Assembly (NCBI RefSeq): GCF_033807715.1
Contig: NC_084601.1
Coordinates: forward strand, 19,274,690 to 19,338,689
DNA: 64,000 bases
Origin: Cololabis saira
Taxonomy: Eukaryota > Chordata > Actinopteri > Beloniformes > Belonidae
Direction of reading: 5' to 3'
In this document: piece after piece, positions 38,601 through 47,599 of the stretch
Position numbering within the stretch: position 1 is the stretch's first letter
How the letters are laid out: every line of letters starts with the position of its first letter
The notes under the pieces: generated by a model
Told to the model about the DNA's origin: nothing
The model's database searches: none
What the model saw: the letters and a program-made list of their open reading frames with translations, nothing else
Translations under genes and position numbers: made by a program

Positions 38601-41600
38601 GACTCTCGTTACTGCAGAGAAAGAGAGAGAGAGAGGACGACTTTAACGCCGTGCTGAATGAAAAACAATTCAGGATTTGTGGCACGATCAGAGCAAGCTG
38701 GTACCTTTCCAGGCCACTTTCTACATGATTGTTGTTGTCATCCAACTGATCCTGTTCAAAAACACAAAACAGAATCAACACAGCAACTCTTATAGTCCTC
38801 CAACTGGTCCTTTTCGGCCAAAATTACAGACATTATATATCAGATTATGAAGAGGACCCACCATTGCTACACCAAAATGTATAATTAAATTAAAACAGAG
38901 TGATAAAACTTTGTAAAATCCTTTTATTCTGAAGTGTGCATGTTTCTTAATTGAATTTTAAACATGAGCAACAAAAGATGCTATCTTTTCTTTTTGATGG
39001 TGTTACACATCAGGCTCTCTCTTCATCAGTCTTTTCATTCTGTGCTTTTAGTTTGGAGTGCGAGGAGAGAATTAATGCACAAGAAGCCGTGCTAATGCGT
39101 CGCTCTCTGAAACGGCAGGGACATTAACGCCACCGAGGCGCCTCTGACGTCTTGCAACGAGATGCTTAAAAGCAGCTCCTGGGAACCTTGGCGTTTGTCT
39201 TCTACGCGTGACACAAAGCAGATTAACGTGGAGCCCGGGACATTACCACAGGTCTGGTTTCCTTGTTCGGGGCGGGGCATGTCTTTTGAATTGTAGCAGG
39301 ATTGGAGCCAGACCGAGGTCTCCATGGTCGGCTGTCACCATCTTCTGTAAAAGAAAAAGCACATTTAAGCAAGTTCCAGGGTAGATGTCTAAATTCACAA
39401 CTCTTCACAAGGAATAAGGTGGTTCCAGTTTCCAGAAAAATGTACAGAATTGTCGTAGTGTCAAACCTTTGATATGAAGACTGTTGCAGTGTAAATTTGT
39501 GTTAACTGGTGTCAATCTGAAACAGAAATAACAGACTTGTAGTTATATATACACACAACATAGCTCCTCCGTGACTTTAAGACGAGGCCTTTAAAATGAA
39601 GACCTTACCTTTGTTTAAGCTGTACAGACATCTTCTCTACTACACTGGGTTTCCTCTTAGGGGTTTTGGCAACCCTGACTGGACCAAGACTCAGCAAGCT
39701 TTGCTTCGGAAGGTTATCAAAGAGTTCTGGGTCGTCTCGGCTCACATCGACAAGCAGGATATCCTGTTCATAAGCTGCAAATTCATCCAAAACGCTGGGC
39801 CGAGAGCCCCCAGCTGCCCCGGCTTCGGTGTTTTCACCTCCTCCTGCTGTCTTTGATGGGCTTGATGCCTCCTCTTTCACAGAGTCCTGCTCTCCCTCAT
39901 CGCTGAAGGCCGAGTCATTATCCTTATCGCTGCTGGCACCAGAGCGGGCTTCACTCAGGGCAGGTGATCCGAGGGCTGCCTTGTTTTCAGAATATTCTCC
40001 ATCCGGTTCTTCATTAGTTTCAGATGTGCTCTCTTCCTGTGTAAAGTCCCCCGTATCTTCACCTGTGCTGGGAGTAGACTGAGGTTTCCCTGGAGAACTT
40101 TCATCATCATCATCATCAGATTTCAAACCGATTGAGACTCTGCCCACTTCTTCGAGGTTGTGGCAGTCGTCGGAGTTCTCAGTACAACCTAATTCGGGCA
40201 ATATTTTACTTTTATTGACATCTTTGTTCATTTCTTCCTGCTCTTTTTCATGAGGAACGCTTGTGTTTTGGCGGGACGGGCTTCTCCACGGGTGGCGTTG
40301 AGGTGAAGTGACAGGAGAGAGCATTGGTGGAGGCTCCATAAAGTCAGTCATCACGAATGGTTCCTTGTTGATGTTGTGCTGTAATGGGCCCTCCGGCTTA
40401 AAGGGTCTTAAATGATAATGTGACGGACTCCTATGTGGAAGAAGCTCCTTATTCTGGCAAACGTCCTGAGGGAGGAACGGGGATGTGTGTGGAGGTGTCG
40501 GGGATAAAGAACTATCAGAAAGCAGATGGGTTTCTTCACAATACAATATTTTGTCTAAACTTTTCAACGCAGCGTCTTTGATTCCTCGGGGCAGGAACAG
40601 TGAAGGCTGACGGGAGAGGGGTGTGGTGAGGAGGCCTCCGGAAACACCTGTTGCACACAGACCTGGGACAGCGGCAGTTTCAGATTCACTCAGGCCGAGT
40701 GCGGAGGGGGAAGGGGGAGATGGGGAGCTATCACTTTCAGGCCCTTTACATGCAAACGGTGACTTGGACACTGTGTCAACGGCGGGCTCTCTTGTATGCT
40801 GACTTGGGACAGAAAATAAAACCGTATCCGAGCGCAGACTGGCTACGGCTTCTTCAGTATGCACCGTTGGCGCTGTCAACGCCATGTTTGTTCTGTCCGA
40901 GTCAGACGAACTATGTCCTTTTCCACTTTTCACAACAAAAAGGCTTTCATCACCCCCCTCTCCCTCCTCCGAGGATGCATCTGGAACCTTCTTCTGGACA
41001 CGTTTGCTGGAAGTCAGGATTTGATTACTGGCAACACCGTCGCTGGCTGGTGCTGATGGATGGGTGCTACCTGCAGGAGAGGCTGTGGACGCATCATGAG
41101 CCTTCAAGAAGGGCCAGGACATGTACGTGCGTGCACATGAGGAACGTATTTTCCTAACATAGGCCTTGACTCTCTGGCAAGTGCATGACTCCGGGTCTGC
41201 TGCGTCCATGTCGTTCTTGTCCCTGAGCGGCTCTGGCGACACGTGTGCTGCATTGGTTTCTGTGGGGTCTCCTCTCGGATCACAGGGTCTCTTGAAAGTG
41301 CAGTTTTCTTTCCCAGGGGATCTGCGAGTGCTGCTGCTTTCCTCAAGCTTTGCTCGTTTGTCTCTGTGTTTCTGGGACCCGGGCCCAAGCTTCCCCTCGG
41401 CACCACTGCCCCTCAACGTCCTTTTGTGGAGATGTTTACCTATGGAGATGCAAGCAGAACCAGCTGCAGAGTCTTCACTCGCCCAGCTGTTGCAGAAACG
41501 CTGTGTGCTACCAGTGGATTGTGGCTGTGAATCTGTGGCTGCTTCCAGGTTTTCTGTCCGTCCAGACGGACCTGGATAACGACAGATGTTCATCTCACCT

Positions 41601-42057
41601 GGAACATTGCCACAACACTTACCCCTCTCCTCTTTTCCATGTGCCTTATGCGCGAAGCAACTGGGCCAGAACCGAAACCCAGCACTCACGTCCAGTTTGA
41701 AGCAATGGATTGTCTTGTTCTTAACAGCATCTGGTAGTAAAAGGCTGCAGTTGTGACTGCATGTCTCACAGTTCCTGGCAATGTCACAAAGTGTCACTCT
41801 GGCGTTCCGGTTTATCCACGCAACCTTCTCAGATGTCTCAACATCTCCACTTTTGGTCTTGATATTAAACTTGGTGGACGGTGGCGCCGACACTGGGCTG
41901 GACCTTTTAGGCCTCTGCTTTCCCACTTTCTTCCGGGGAGGAGAAATGTATTTAGTCACCCCACATACACCACAGTAGGAGCCTCCAACCTCTCTCCTCA
42001 AATACTCGTCTGAACCAGCAGGCCCCGTGGGATTTGTGCGTGCATTTTGATTAATCT
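29428..42057 (-). CDS. topaz1: TOPAZ1-like germ-cell protein (19 coding exons; first exon uncertain)
   Basis: Minus-strand join(39609..42057, 39467..39516, 39247..39344, 38705..38751, 38541..38611, 35713..35765, 34698..34784, 34146..34203, 33887..34038, 33695..33787, 33500..33603, 33354..33417, 33109..33280, 32890..32990, 32629..32794, 30310..30462, 30017..30220, 29706..29892, 29428..29626). All borders are GT-AG and the phases fit exactly: 4,508 nt plus one base from an upstream exon give 1,503 codons including stop. The layout is a long disordered, acidic, Ser-rich N-terminal half, a CCCH-type zinc finger, then an all-helical C-terminal half. The exon plan, the motif AYEQDILLVDV and the C-terminal half match my recollection of TOPAZ1, which is about 1,690 residues in humans and needed for male meiosis. 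The finger uses C-x9-C-x4-C-x3-H. The name rests on recognition, not a search. Confidence 0.8.
29706..29892 (-). CDS. topaz1: topaz1 exon, 187 nt
   Basis: The acceptor is AATAAACTGTCAG and the donor GTAAAT. Encodes RAGYYAGVSVPAGLMALIVP and VELALTLEILITVNASVILD, the hydrophobic core of the C-terminal domain. Confidence 0.9.
30017..30220 (-). CDS. topaz1: topaz1 exon, 204 nt
   Basis: The acceptor is TTTCCCCTCCAG and the donor GTGAGT. Contains AVDCSLLEILLQKLGKQNLW and LRAREVFR. An apparent inner donor and acceptor only 22 bases apart is too short to be an intron, and reading through keeps the frame. Confidence 0.9.
30310..30462 (-). CDS. topaz1: topaz1 exon, 153 nt
   Basis: The acceptor is TTTGTCCGATCAG and the donor GTGAGA. 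Encodes HNWFLSCGSWPCEPTDLESR and SHRDTLEVLCNLPG, wording I associate with the conserved TOPAZ1 C-terminal half. Confidence 0.9.
30588..31115. repeat. Direct repeat, copy 2, with an internal extra half-copy
   Basis: Aligns with 28471-28855 at roughly 80-90% over long stretches. After a segment starting TTAAAGCGACACTATGTAAC (itself repeat-like), part of the unit recurs at about 30920-31110 (GGTGGCATATTAATACTTGT, GTACCATATCAACTTGCACT). It lies in a topaz1 intron. Confidence 0.7.
31783..31925 (+). mobile_element. tRNA-derived SINE
   Basis: The tRNA-like head has an A-box-like TTAGCTCAGTGTGATGAGC and a B-box-like GGTTTGAGTCC, followed by TTTGCTGC, a CT-rich body and CTGTCAATAAAACGTC. This is the layout of a common fish SINE. 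It lies in the topaz1 intron at 30463-32628. Confidence 0.6.
32629..32794 (-). CDS. topaz1: topaz1 exon, 166 nt
   Basis: The acceptor is GTTTGTGCAG and the donor GTAACG. Encodes KGLFGNEDGTSRCHLVTVAT and LSGSVEAALKTLR. The next intron (30463-32628) carries repeats and a SINE. Confidence 0.88.
32890..32990 (-). CDS. topaz1: topaz1 exon, 101 nt
   Basis: The acceptor is TTCTCTTTTAAG and the donor GTAAGC. Encodes ETSLIKSFVGRIGVSLMLRY and HKTHQWAK. Confidence 0.85.
33109..33280 (-). CDS. topaz1: topaz1 exon, 172 nt
   Basis: The acceptor is CTCTCTGCCAG and the donor GTAAAG. Encodes LCVKQEDWKRTGEVFRSICQ and further helices, resembling pentatricopeptide-like repeat units. Confidence 0.9.
33354..33417 (-). 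CDS. topaz1: topaz1 exon, 64 nt
   Basis: The acceptor is TATTTCCCAAAG and the donor GTAAGT. Encodes SMPAPEYLNLAHSIVEIE. The 82-base intron before it holds a poly-A run. Confidence 0.85.
33500..33603 (-). CDS. topaz1: topaz1 exon, 104 nt
   Basis: The acceptor is TTTTTTCTAAG and the donor GTGAGT. Encodes MASLGLELDCFDCVKNVPLL and continues in phase. Confidence 0.85.
33695..33787 (-). CDS. topaz1: topaz1 exon, 93 nt
   Basis: The acceptor is CTTAATTGTAG and the donor GTATCT. Phase 0 at both ends. Encodes a helical unit beginning PGHEFLLALFNAVREKGL. Confidence 0.85.
33887..34038 (-). CDS. topaz1: topaz1 exon, 152 nt (helical repeat region)
   Basis: The acceptor is GTTTGTCTGCAG and the donor GTCAGT. 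Encodes AVFAGYYNNNPPGVYFSM, then amphipathic helices (LFVSLLWALLKAGKVSEVF) of the kind that open the conserved C-terminal half. Confidence 0.85.
34146..34203 (-). CDS. topaz1: topaz1 exon, 58 nt
   Basis: The acceptor is TTTCTGCTAG and the donor GTAAAT. Encodes FCIETVTRFVKIPLCLHKA, directly after the zinc finger. Confidence 0.8.
34698..34784 (-). CDS. topaz1: topaz1 zinc-finger exon
   Basis: 87 nt, phase 0 at both ends, acceptor TGGCTCTCAG, donor GTACTC. Encodes YCRFYFSESLSCGFKMCRFQ followed by H: a CCCH finger with C-x9-C-x4-C-x3-H spacing, close to the common C-x8-C-x5-C-x3-H RNA-binding form. Confidence 0.85.
34955..35500 (+). mobile_element. Tc2/pogo-like DNA transposon remnant
   Basis: Begins near GGGTCAAGAAATATTTGCAC and contains CAGAATGGATTCG, CAATTATTGCCAGGGGCTCA and ATTTGGACCA, wording I associate with a fish Tc2-like element. 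The short frame at 35303-35485 (ILKSGRAILRHHKTSLKPF) looks like an N-terminal transposase remnant. Decayed; in a topaz1 intron. Confidence 0.45.
35713..35765 (-). CDS. topaz1: topaz1 exon, 53 nt
   Basis: The acceptor is ATTGAGGTTCAG and the donor GTAAAG. Only one frame is open (ARSVNEVTPGPSAEAVK), and it is the one required by the preceding exon. Confidence 0.7.
36354..36702 (-). mobile_element. tRNA-derived SINE with L2-like tail
   Basis: The minus strand starts GGGGCGGCAGTAGCTCAGGT (A box) and continues to GGTTCGAATCC (B box). The body runs through CACCTTACCCAGCTTGCCCC and ends GCACTTTGAGAT, then AAAGTGCGTTACAAG and an (ATT)n tail. The promoter boxes look intact. It abuts the plus-strand LINE remnant at 36703. 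Confidence 0.8.
37017..38061. mobile_element. DNA element with TAA target site (Harbinger-type), inserted in a LINE
   Basis: The left TIR is GGCTGCGTTCAGACTGCCAG; the complement of the right is GGCCGCGTTCAGACTGCAGG. TAA flanks both sides (37014-37016 and 38062-38064). Removing it joins the LINE reading frame. Subterminal ATCCGAT/ATCGGAT words recur in both halves. No transposase. A truncated copy of the small foldback MITE lies at 37411-37479. Confidence 0.8.
37411..37479. mobile_element. Foldback MITE, truncated copy 2 (right half)
   Basis: Contains CGCCGCGTAACCTACGCCGT and ACGCGGAACCATAAATCAGC, matching the right half of the element at 11195-11325. The left half is absent. Nested in the element at 37017-38061. 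Confidence 0.65.
38541..38611 (-). CDS. topaz1: topaz1 exon, 71 nt
   Basis: The acceptor is TTTCTCTGCAG and the donor GTGAGT. Encodes NESQPDPVASLPHSVPLLTS. The intron that follows (35766-38540) holds a SINE and a LINE cut by a DNA transposon. Confidence 0.75.
38705..38751 (-). CDS. topaz1: topaz1 exon, 47 nt
   Basis: The acceptor is TTTTTGAACAG and the donor GTACCAG. Encodes DQLDDNNNHVESGLE in phase with both neighbours. Confidence 0.65.
39247..39344 (-). CDS. topaz1: topaz1 exon, 98 nt
   Basis: The acceptor is TTCTTTTACAG and the donor GTAATG. It encodes a basic, Pro-rich stretch (DGDSRPWRPRSGSNPATIQK) and restores phase 0. Confidence 0.75.
39467..39516 (-). CDS. topaz1: topaz1 exon, 50 nt
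   Basis: The acceptor is TTTCTGTTTCAG; the donor GTTTGA is weak. It is accepted because without it the frame hits a stop at once in the next exon. Encodes LTPVNTNLHCNSLHIK. Confidence 0.7.
39609..42057 (-). CDS. topaz1: topaz1 large exon (disordered N-terminal half)
   Basis: 2,449 nt after the acceptor TTTCTACTTGCAG. It needs one base from an upstream exon and ends two bases into a codon before GTAAGG. It contains a cysteine/histidine-rich patch (CETCSHNCS, IHCFKLD), Ser/Pro-rich low-complexity sequence, five aspartates in a row coded by a short GAT run, and AYEQDILLVDVSRDDPELF near the end. The open frame extends upstream to 42175, but that part is intronic by the splice site. Confidence 0.85.
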
Positions 42058-44575
42058 CTGCAAGTAGAAACAAACAGATACCAAACTGAGCACAGATGTG
42101 TAAAACAGAGCACCTGATTACCAACACAACGTCAACCGTTACAAGTTTACTAAAGTCACTAGTTTTTGAGATCATGTCAAATTTATCTGGATAATAAAAG
42201 GTCTACTTGATGGTTTACCATCCCAAACTATGTGTCAGTACCCAGTGGAAAGTTCAATGGCTCTCTCTTTGAAGCAACGCCACAGATGTGCAGTGACATC
42301 TGCACGTCGTCAAATCATGCAGTATGCATTGCTACACCTTGCTGTCAATTTTTCCTCAGATTTCTTATTTTTGAAGATGAAATCAAAGAGAAAAAACAAT
42401 TCTGCCTGAAATCCAGCTGAATTAACTGACAGACCAGCTCCTTTAAAAATGATTAAACATTTCACGGCCGAAATAACTTCTGCTCTTTTCCTAATTTGCT
42501 TATTTAGAAAGTTCCCACCCTATAATCTCTGAACTTGATTATAGAGATGCATTCTGGCCCTCCGGTCGACCCTCTTTCCCTTTGATTTGATAAACTACTG
42601 CTTTTGCTTCATCACCCGACGGCTCCTTAAAGGTTTTACAATGTTGCTCGTGTTATCCTTCGTAACATTTATGTCAAGTCTGCAAACCGCAGCCTTTCAT
42701 GAGAACGCTGCACGTTTCCTAGTGGGATTTTCCAGGCTAAGATAACACAGTTGATATAATGGTAATACTCGATGGCTAGATGCACCAATTCACATGCCAC
42801 TGCTTCTCAACCCACGGATGGTAAAATTACTGGACAAACCCTCCGTGACCCAGAGGTTTTATGAAAATATAATATGATGGGAGGAACAAACAGGCCCATC
42901 AGCATTGGGGTCATCCTGGCTAGTTTTCACATCTATGACGAGTGGTGAATTCAAATAAAGCAATATGTGTATTTCTAAGATGGTGAGTAGCCTTTTCATT
43001 GGCGATGGGTTTAGGCAATGGCTGGCCGTTATCACTTCCTCATCAGTCAGGTGTTTTTAGATCAGCCACCGTTATTATCCCTGGATGAAAAACGCACGTT
43101 GGGCGGTGTAAATGTAAGGCGTGTTATCGCCTCCCCGGTGCCTGACACAGAGTTGATGAGAGGGACCACCACTTGAGGTGTTATCCAGTGGTATTATGTC
43201 ACGTAACGGCTGCTTAGCCAACCTCTCTGGCTTCCCCAACATCAGAAGAGCTGGCTGATGCAGGACATGGAGCGGTTGGCGGACCGATGCTGAATAATAA
43301 TGGGATCTGTATAGCGACTTCGCCCAAGTCGTCACAAATACGACCAGCAGCCTCCCTCTGCCACGCCTGCTACTCCTTTCTAAGGCTCTTCAGGTTGTTA
43401 ATTACCCGAGTTTCTGTCTTGTAAAGCAGTGGTCTGTCATTTCAGCAGCCAGTTCTGTAATACGTAGGTTTATGACGTCCACAGCTCTGAGGACCGGGAG
43501 CTTGTGGACATCCTCTGGTCATCAACAAGACATCAGAGTAAGAATAGCCGTATATCAGACCTGGAAACAGTACCACAGCTCCATATCCTCCGTTAAGTAG
43601 GTAGATCCTACAATAAAAACGCCCTTAAACAACTCAATATTACCAAAATACCATTAATGGCAGATAGCAGCTTAAACTGGGATTCTCTTCATACAGGTCA
43701 CATCTGATGGTGCATGGACATGAATATCACCGATACCCTTGACCCCACTGAGTTTTATTAATTAATCCTGCAATCAACCTGTTTCAGTGCTGGTGGATGT
43801 GAACACACTGATGGGAATATGTTTGTTTTTTCCGTTTTTAATAAACCTTTGCGCCCAGGAAGCATGTTAGCCTGTATGAGCCACAGAAACCAGTTCATTA
43901 GGAGTCTGGCTCCAATTTCTGGGGATTAAACTACTATCAGCTGTGGTACTGTTTCGTGGGCATCATCCTGGACGTCTGACATGAAATCTCTCCATCTTGG
44001 GAGGATGTTAATGCCGCCGTGTATACGGGGCCTGTCAAGTCTCCCGTGTTGGCCGGGTAACTACCGTATTTTAACCCTCTTTACCGCCATCCTCCCGTAT
44101 TAGTATTTTCTCTGTAAACTTCCCGTTTTATAATATAATAATTTTTAAATGGCAAACTGGATTGAACCCTTGCTGTAGCCTGGTTGGCAGTTCTCGCGAG
44201 GTTAGAGGTGACAACAGGAACAACAAATCAGAGAGATGGATGGATGTAACGAGAAAAAAAAAAGACATTTCTGCCCCCAAAAAGCAAAGACTTCGTGTAA
44301 ATATCTCTAAAAATGGGAAACCGAATTTACTTTCCCAAAGAGGAGCAGGATGGGGCTCGGTTACGAGTTCTGAAAGATGTGTAACTGCATTTTTAGTGTC
44401 TCTCACTGGGGAAGGACCTATGTCCGTCAGCAGCACCAGAGAGCCGAATGAGTGAAAATGACAAATTAAAAGAAAATGTAAATGTTTCACTTCAAGACAA
44501 TTAATGTGAATATAAACTGAAAATATTTAAAATAAATAAATGTGCTTTAATTCACTTCGCATGTTTTCATTTAGC
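42058..44575. other. Upstream of the large topaz1 exon, nothing assigned
   Basis: Probably topaz1 intron 1. The stretch 42950-44100 is less AT-rich and looks like old repeat DNA (a short inverted match, ACAGTACCACAGCT near 43569 against AGCTGTGGTACTGT near 43940), but no family was recognised. Confidence 0.4.
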
Positions 44576-45075
44576 AGGGTTCCTACGAGTGCTTGAAATC
44601 CTTGAAAGTGCTTGAATTTCAATGTTGTGTTTTCAAGGCCTGATAGGTGCTTGATTTTAATTAAGAGCTTGAAATGATTGAAGTTGAATTGAAGTTTGAA
44701 AGTGAAGTTTTTGTGTGATTATTTTTAATATTGACTGCCAGATTAGATGGCAAACCAAGACTTCTTGCAGATAGGTGACACATTTTGAAACATAGAAATC
44801 TATGTCAAAAAAGAAAATTACAGGGTGTTCACAGATCTCTCTTTGTCTCAGTGCCAGTGTGCCTGAAGAATGCCAAGTGGCTTACCTTTTTTTTGGATAC
44901 AATTTTGTGTTGTCCTTTAACTTCTAAACGTTATGCTATTATGAAACATAGCTAGATGTTTACAGCATGATACTTTAATACAGATATTTTACCCCAGCGA
45001 TAAAGGTGCTTGAAGATTTTGAAAATTACCCTTGAAGCGCTTGAATTTGTCCTTGAGAAATGTGTAGGAACCCGG
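44576..45075. mobile_element. Non-autonomous DNA element, hAT-like ends
   Basis: Left end CAGGGTTCCTACGAG and right end TGTGTAGGAACCCGG are inverted repeats. ATTTAG flanks both sides (44570-44575, 45076-45081). The interior repeats the word GTGCTTGAA/CCTTGAA many times. The short duplication leaves the superfamily uncertain. Confidence 0.55.
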
Positions 45076-45232
45076 ATTTAGGCTCTATTATATGAATTAC
45101 AAACATACACGGAATTTGAGTGTCAACAAATGTCACTATCAGGTTCTGAGCTCATAATTGTAGTTTGTAAGTGGTTGACGGGTAGTTATTTTACATTTCT
45201 TGTAAATCTGTCTTATAATGTCAGATACTGGA
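45073..45232. repeat. Repeat 'X', copy 1
   Basis: About 155 bases almost identical to 47418-47573, sharing CTATCAGGTTCTGAGCTCAT and GGTTGACGGGTAGTTATTTT. The two copies flank the interrupted element Y. Confidence 0.8.
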
Positions 45233-45617
45233 CCTCGGTTGGCGGACAGGTCCAAAACTTGACAGGTAGGCTATGGTCCGCCGGGACGATGTTGGACAAA
45301 CCCCGCGTTAGCTTAGCGCCTCACATCCGACACGTTTAGAAAACAATAATTAAACTAAACTTGAACTTGAAACTCGGTTTCAAAAAGCAGCTATTTAAAT
45401 GTTATGACGGCGTGCACGTGCTGCCCGAGTGGCGGTGTTCTGCCATTTTTTGCTGCTTTGCCAAAAAATGTTACCTAATGGTTTTCTACCTTTGTAGAGC
45501 TACAATTTGACTGTGTTTTACTCCCTATAGCCCACTTCCTTTTCCCCCCAAGTGGTCCTTGTTGCTTGCCAGGCCGTCATTGTAAATAAGAATGTTCTTA
45601 ATGACCTGCCTGGTTAA

Positions 45618-46317
45618 AGGGGACCTATTATGGCATCTATTACCTATTTTAAACAGGCCTTCAATGTCTTAAAAACAAGCTTTTGCTAAATAAATTAGAA
45701 ATTAAGCCTCTGAGCCATGTCTTTATCTTCCCATTCTCTAACCTCCTTCTCTATGAGGGATTCTGAGTGGGCAGGCAGCTATAATAATGAGGCTCTGTGC
45801 TGATTGGCTGCCTGATGCGATGACGCGAATGACGCGATACACCGCCACGAAAAAATGGCGGGAGCTCCGGCCGGCGGAGTTAGTTGTGGGCGTAGTTTCA
45901 CGCATCACGCCCGTTGTTACATAACGAAAGGGAGCAGAATCTGAACGGCTCGTAGAAGTCACATCACACTGGACGGCTCATCCGGGCGGCTGTACAGACA
46001 CTGCAGAATTTGGTTGCTTTCCTCCTTGAGAAATGAGACTCATTAGCGCCACGACGATCGTCGGGGGTACTGCAGCCAACAGCGAAGCCGGCACGGGAGA
46101 ACACGCATGCAGCGTCATTTGACGTCACATCTGCAGGACAGCGCGGGAAATTCGGGACCGAATTGCAGCGCATTTTGCAGCACACAGCCTGTTCAAGGCA
46201 AAGGAGAGATACACTAGAGGAATCATTCTTTTTGGTTTGGAACGCTTCATCTGACATTATTACTAGAAAACTTAAAACGTATACGCATTTCTTTCATAAA
46301 TCCTGCCTCAAGCTCCT
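45618..46317. mobile_element. TTAA-flanked insertion in element Y
   Basis: Starts AGGGGACCTATTATGG and ends CAAGCTCCT, with TTAA on both sides (45614-45617, 46318-46321). The terminal inverted match is weak (AGGGGACCT against AGGAGCTTG), so it could be composite. No transposase. Comparison with copy 1 of Y shows the empty site. Confidence 0.6.
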
Positions 46318-46488
46318 TTAAATAAAGGCGAATGATTGAATGAATATCAAATAAAGCGACAGAATTGTTTTTTTTTTCTCTTTATCGTATAATGTTCACA
46401 AAGTAATGCGATTCATGTCATGGGTAGTGTATTTTCAAGGATCAAATACTCAACATCCCATACTATCCATTTTACATCGTGCAAGAAA

Positions 46489-47327
46489 TAGGGGTGTAAC
46501 GGTACATGTATTTGTATTGAACCGTTCGGTATAGGGTGTTCGGTTCGGAACGGAGGCGTACCGAACGAGTTTCCACACGGACATATTAAGTAGAGGACCG
46601 CACGTTGTGGAGCAGAGCGCTGCTGCAGCTGCACAGGCAGTTGCGCTCACACCGAGAAACAACAAGCAACAGTTGTAGCCGACGTCATGGCTAATGCCGC
46701 TAGTATTGGCAAAAACCGTGCTTATTAATCACAAAACACAGGTTAAACATCATGACCAAATCCGCTCCGACCCGGTGTGTCTGTGATCACCGCTGACAGA
46801 CTGCAGCTTCGCCTGAATTATGGTTCCGCGTTAAATCGACGGCGTAGGGTCGCGGTGCGGTGTGCGTCGCCGCGTACCCTACACTGTCGGTTCTGCGTTG
46901 GTGTGACGCGGAACCATAAATCAGCCACCGGGAGCAAAGGCAGAACGCAGGGTTATAAATGTTATTTAATCTGAGCAACAACTTTAAACTGTTCAGTGTT
47001 GCATTTGTTCAATTTTGCACATTTGATGTAGAAAAGATTTGTTTTTAAGATTTAAGATTTTGTTGTTTATAAGTCTGAGCCTTATAAATGTTATTTAATC
47101 TGAGCAACAACTTTAAACTGTTCAGTGTTGCAACTGTTCAATTTTGCACATCAGGGAGATATTTTTTTTTAAGTCTGAGCCAATGTTATTTTGTGTGTGT
47201 GTAATAAAAAACTAGCACGTTTATATTTTGCATTTTGTTTTCTTACTGTACCGAAAATGAACCGAACCGTGACCTCCAAACCGAGGTACGTACTGAACCG
47301 AGATTTTTGTGCACCGTTACACCCCTA
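46489..47327. mobile_element. hAT-type non-autonomous element, 8-bp TSD GCAAGAAA
   Basis: The ends are TAGGGGTGTAACGGT and ACCGTTACACCCCTA, with exact 8-bp duplications GCAAGAAA at 46481-46488 and 47328-47335. A tandem partial duplication lies inside (GTTATTTAATCTGAGCAACA twice, near 46961 and 47089). A foldback MITE is nested at 46811-46926. No transposase. Confidence 0.88.
46811..46926. mobile_element. Foldback MITE, copy 3, nested in a hAT element
   Basis: GAATTATGGTTCCGCGTTAA on the left and GACGCGGAACCATAAATCAG on the right match the element at 11195-11325; the centre is GC-rich and self-complementary. Confidence 0.7.
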
Positions 47328-47417
47328 GCAAGAAATGATGAAAACTTTGAAAATAGTGCGCATGCGCAGAACCACAAAGTAGCATTTCTCGGCAGGTAGC
47401 AAGGATTGGCAGAAAAC

Positions 47418-47573
47418 CGGATTTAGGCTCTATTTATTATTATATGAATGACAAACATACACGGAATTTGAATGTCAACAAAGGTCACTATCAGGTTCTG
47501 AGCTCATAATTGTAGTTTGTAAGTGGTTGACGGGTAGTTATTTTACATTTCTCTAAATCTGTCTTATAATGAA
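47418..47573. repeat. Repeat 'X', copy 2
   Basis: Near-identical to 45073-45232. It directly borders the GC-rich patch at 47.6 kb. Confidence 0.8.
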
Positions 47574-47599
47574 CGACCCCCCTCCACACGTGGCGTCGC

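Larger units (their letters stand above)
45436..47413. mobile_element. DNA element 'Y', copy 2, interrupted twice
   Basis: Three pieces (45436-45617, 46318-46488, 47336-47413) align in order with the uninterrupted copy at 20289-20709, sharing CTTTGCCAAAAAATG, TTTATCGTATAATGTTCACA and AAAGTAGCATTTCTCGGCAG. Two other transposons fill the gaps. The palindrome GCGCATGCGC recurs at 47359-47368. Confidence 0.8.

Noticed and set aside
41572..41689. Possible intron (GTGAGT to CCAG) inside the large topaz1 exon
   Set aside because: Its length of 118 is not a multiple of three, and removing it leads to a stop codon soon after, while reading through stays open.
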